This document shows positions 5,283-5,989 of a DNA stretch of 5,989 nt, piece after piece. The stretch's first letter is position 1. Each line of letters starts with the position of its first letter. Where the stretch lies: NCBI GenBank assembly GCA_904419105.1, contig CAJFQR010000084.1, forward strand, positions 1-5,989, read 5' to 3'. Below the pieces are notes generated by a model. The model was not told the origin of the DNA. It did not search any database and saw only the letters and a program-made list of their open reading frames with translations. The position numbers and the translations under genes are program-made. This DNA is from Candidatus Avimicrobium faecavium (GTDB lineage Bacteria; Bacillota; Clostridia; Oscillospirales; Ruminococcaceae).

Positions 5283-5989
5283 TAGTGGACCGGTGGTATC
5301 GTGCCCTTACCGGCCGGGTGCGCTTTCAGGCAGAGGGCGGCTTTGCACTGCGGCTGCCGGGGGAGTGTGCCAGGGCCGGCATCTGGCTGGAAAATCTCAC
5401 ACCGACCCCTCTCGGCTTTATCGCTGAAGTCCGCCCGTCCGATTACAAACGGATCGCCCGTCTGGCGAAGAAGACCCGTACCCGGGTGCACCTTTTGGAA
5501 AAGCACGGGCTGGGACTCTGGTGGTTTCATCACAGGGAAAGGCGTTGGTTCTTCCTCGGATTGGCTGCGGCGCTGGCCCTCATCGTTCTCTGGGGGCGCT
5601 TTCTCTGGGTCATTGACATCGACGGCGAGCTGGAACACTACACCGAAGCAGACCTGCGAGTCCAGCTGGCCTCATTCGGTCTGAGGGAGGGGGCGGTGAC
5701 CGCCGAGCTGGATCCGGGGTGGATCGAGCGGGAGATGATGATTGCCAACGACGATCTGGCCTTTATCGCCGTCAACCTCCGGGGCAGTTTGGCTGAGGTC
5801 ATCGTCCGTCAGCGGGAACGGGCGGAGCCCGAGCCGGGCACCGGTGGACGCCCCGCCAATGTGGTATCCCTCTATGATGGGGTTGTGCGCAGCGTCGAGG
5901 TCACCTCCGGCAGTCCACAGGTGGAGGTCGGGGACACGGTACGCGCCGGGGATCTGCTGATCAGCGCTATCGTTGAGACGCAAAACGGC
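5279..5989 (+). CDS. yqfD: Sporulation protein YqfD, C-terminus cut by the window end
   Basis: The first 237 residues of YqfD are present, and the frame is open to the last base (family length ~400). YqfD is a mother-cell membrane protein linked genetically to YqfC in many spore formers; its mechanism is unknown. After a ~90-residue cytosolic domain (with FIAEVRPSDYKRIARLAKKTRTRV at 47-70) there is one transmembrane segment (about 89-110, WFFLGLAAALALIVLW). The WVIDIDGELEHYTEADLRVQL stretch (110-130) follows, where related proteins have a V-x-G-N-x-x-hydrophobic pattern. The most diagnostic part is PANVVSLYDGVVRSVEVTSG (192-211) followed by VGDTVRAGDLLISAIVE (217-233), which resembles the barrel-sandwich hybrid fold of biotinyl-lipoyl and membrane-fusion proteins. 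GGGAGG ends 7 nt before the ATG. The start lies inside the yqfC stop (ATGA). No frameshift is seen. phoH is the commonest next gene in related genomes. Confidence 0.9.
   Translation, partial: MIVDRWYRALTGRVRFQAEGGFALRLPGECARAGIWLENLTPTPLGFIAEVRPSDYKRIARLAKKTRTRVHLLEKHGLGLWWFHHRERRWFFLGLAAALALIVLWGRFLWVIDIDGELEHYTEADLRVQLASFGLREGAVTAELDPGWIEREMMIANDDLAFIAVNLRGSLAEVIVRQRERAEPEPGTGGRPANVVSLYDGVVRSVEVTSGSPQVEVGDTVRAGDLLISAIVETQNG

Noticed and set aside
1..5989. tRNA, rRNA, riboswitch and CRISPR array
   Set aside because: No cloverleaf, rRNA-like, or regularly spaced repeat sequence was seen; the intergenic gaps are all under 115 bp apart from the IS end.

Overview
The window looks like chromosomal DNA from an endospore-forming member of the Clostridia. 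The GC content is fairly high (roughly 60% by eye), which would suit the Oscillospiraceae/Ruminococcaceae, although the family assignment is inference. The main evidence is three sporulation-family genes (ylbJ, yqfC, yqfD). Strong GGAGG ribosome binding sites and a lipoprotein-borne Amidase_3 cell-wall hydrolase agree with it.

Layout from left to right. Positions 1-98 appear to be the end of an IS3-family (IS150-group) insertion sequence that lies mostly outside the window. It has a 25-nt terminal repeat at 74-98 and a hairpin at 1-41. Next, on the minus strand, is a RimJ/RimL-type GNAT acetyltransferase (144-719), cut off from the genes upstream of it by a perfect 13-bp terminator hairpin (781-816). 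The largest gene (833-3649, minus) encodes a 938-residue lipoprotein. It has an N-terminal GHL10-like (DUF187) glycosidase fold, a beta-rich middle, and a C-terminal zinc N-acetylmuramoyl-L-alanine amidase with all key residues present. Upstream of it on the same strand is ylbJ (3717-4886), a polytopic sporulation membrane protein. A 75-bp intergenic region separates ylbJ from the divergent pair yqfC (4962-5282) and yqfD (5279 to beyond the window end), which overlap by 4 nt.

How the genes may work together: ylbJ, yqfC and yqfD belong to families expressed in the mother cell under sigma-E in Bacillus. The 75-bp gap holds sigma-E-like elements on both strands. The amidase/GHL10 lipoprotein follows ylbJ after 67 bp with no convincing terminator between them, and has its own weak sigma-E-like candidate. 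A role in sporulation or septal peptidoglycan remodelling is therefore plausible but unproven.

The most notable point is the domain pairing in that lipoprotein. Amidases strip stem peptides to leave denuded glycan, and the GHL10 relative DigH (YddW) of E. coli acts on denuded glycan. One polypeptide may therefore carry two consecutive steps of peptidoglycan degradation.
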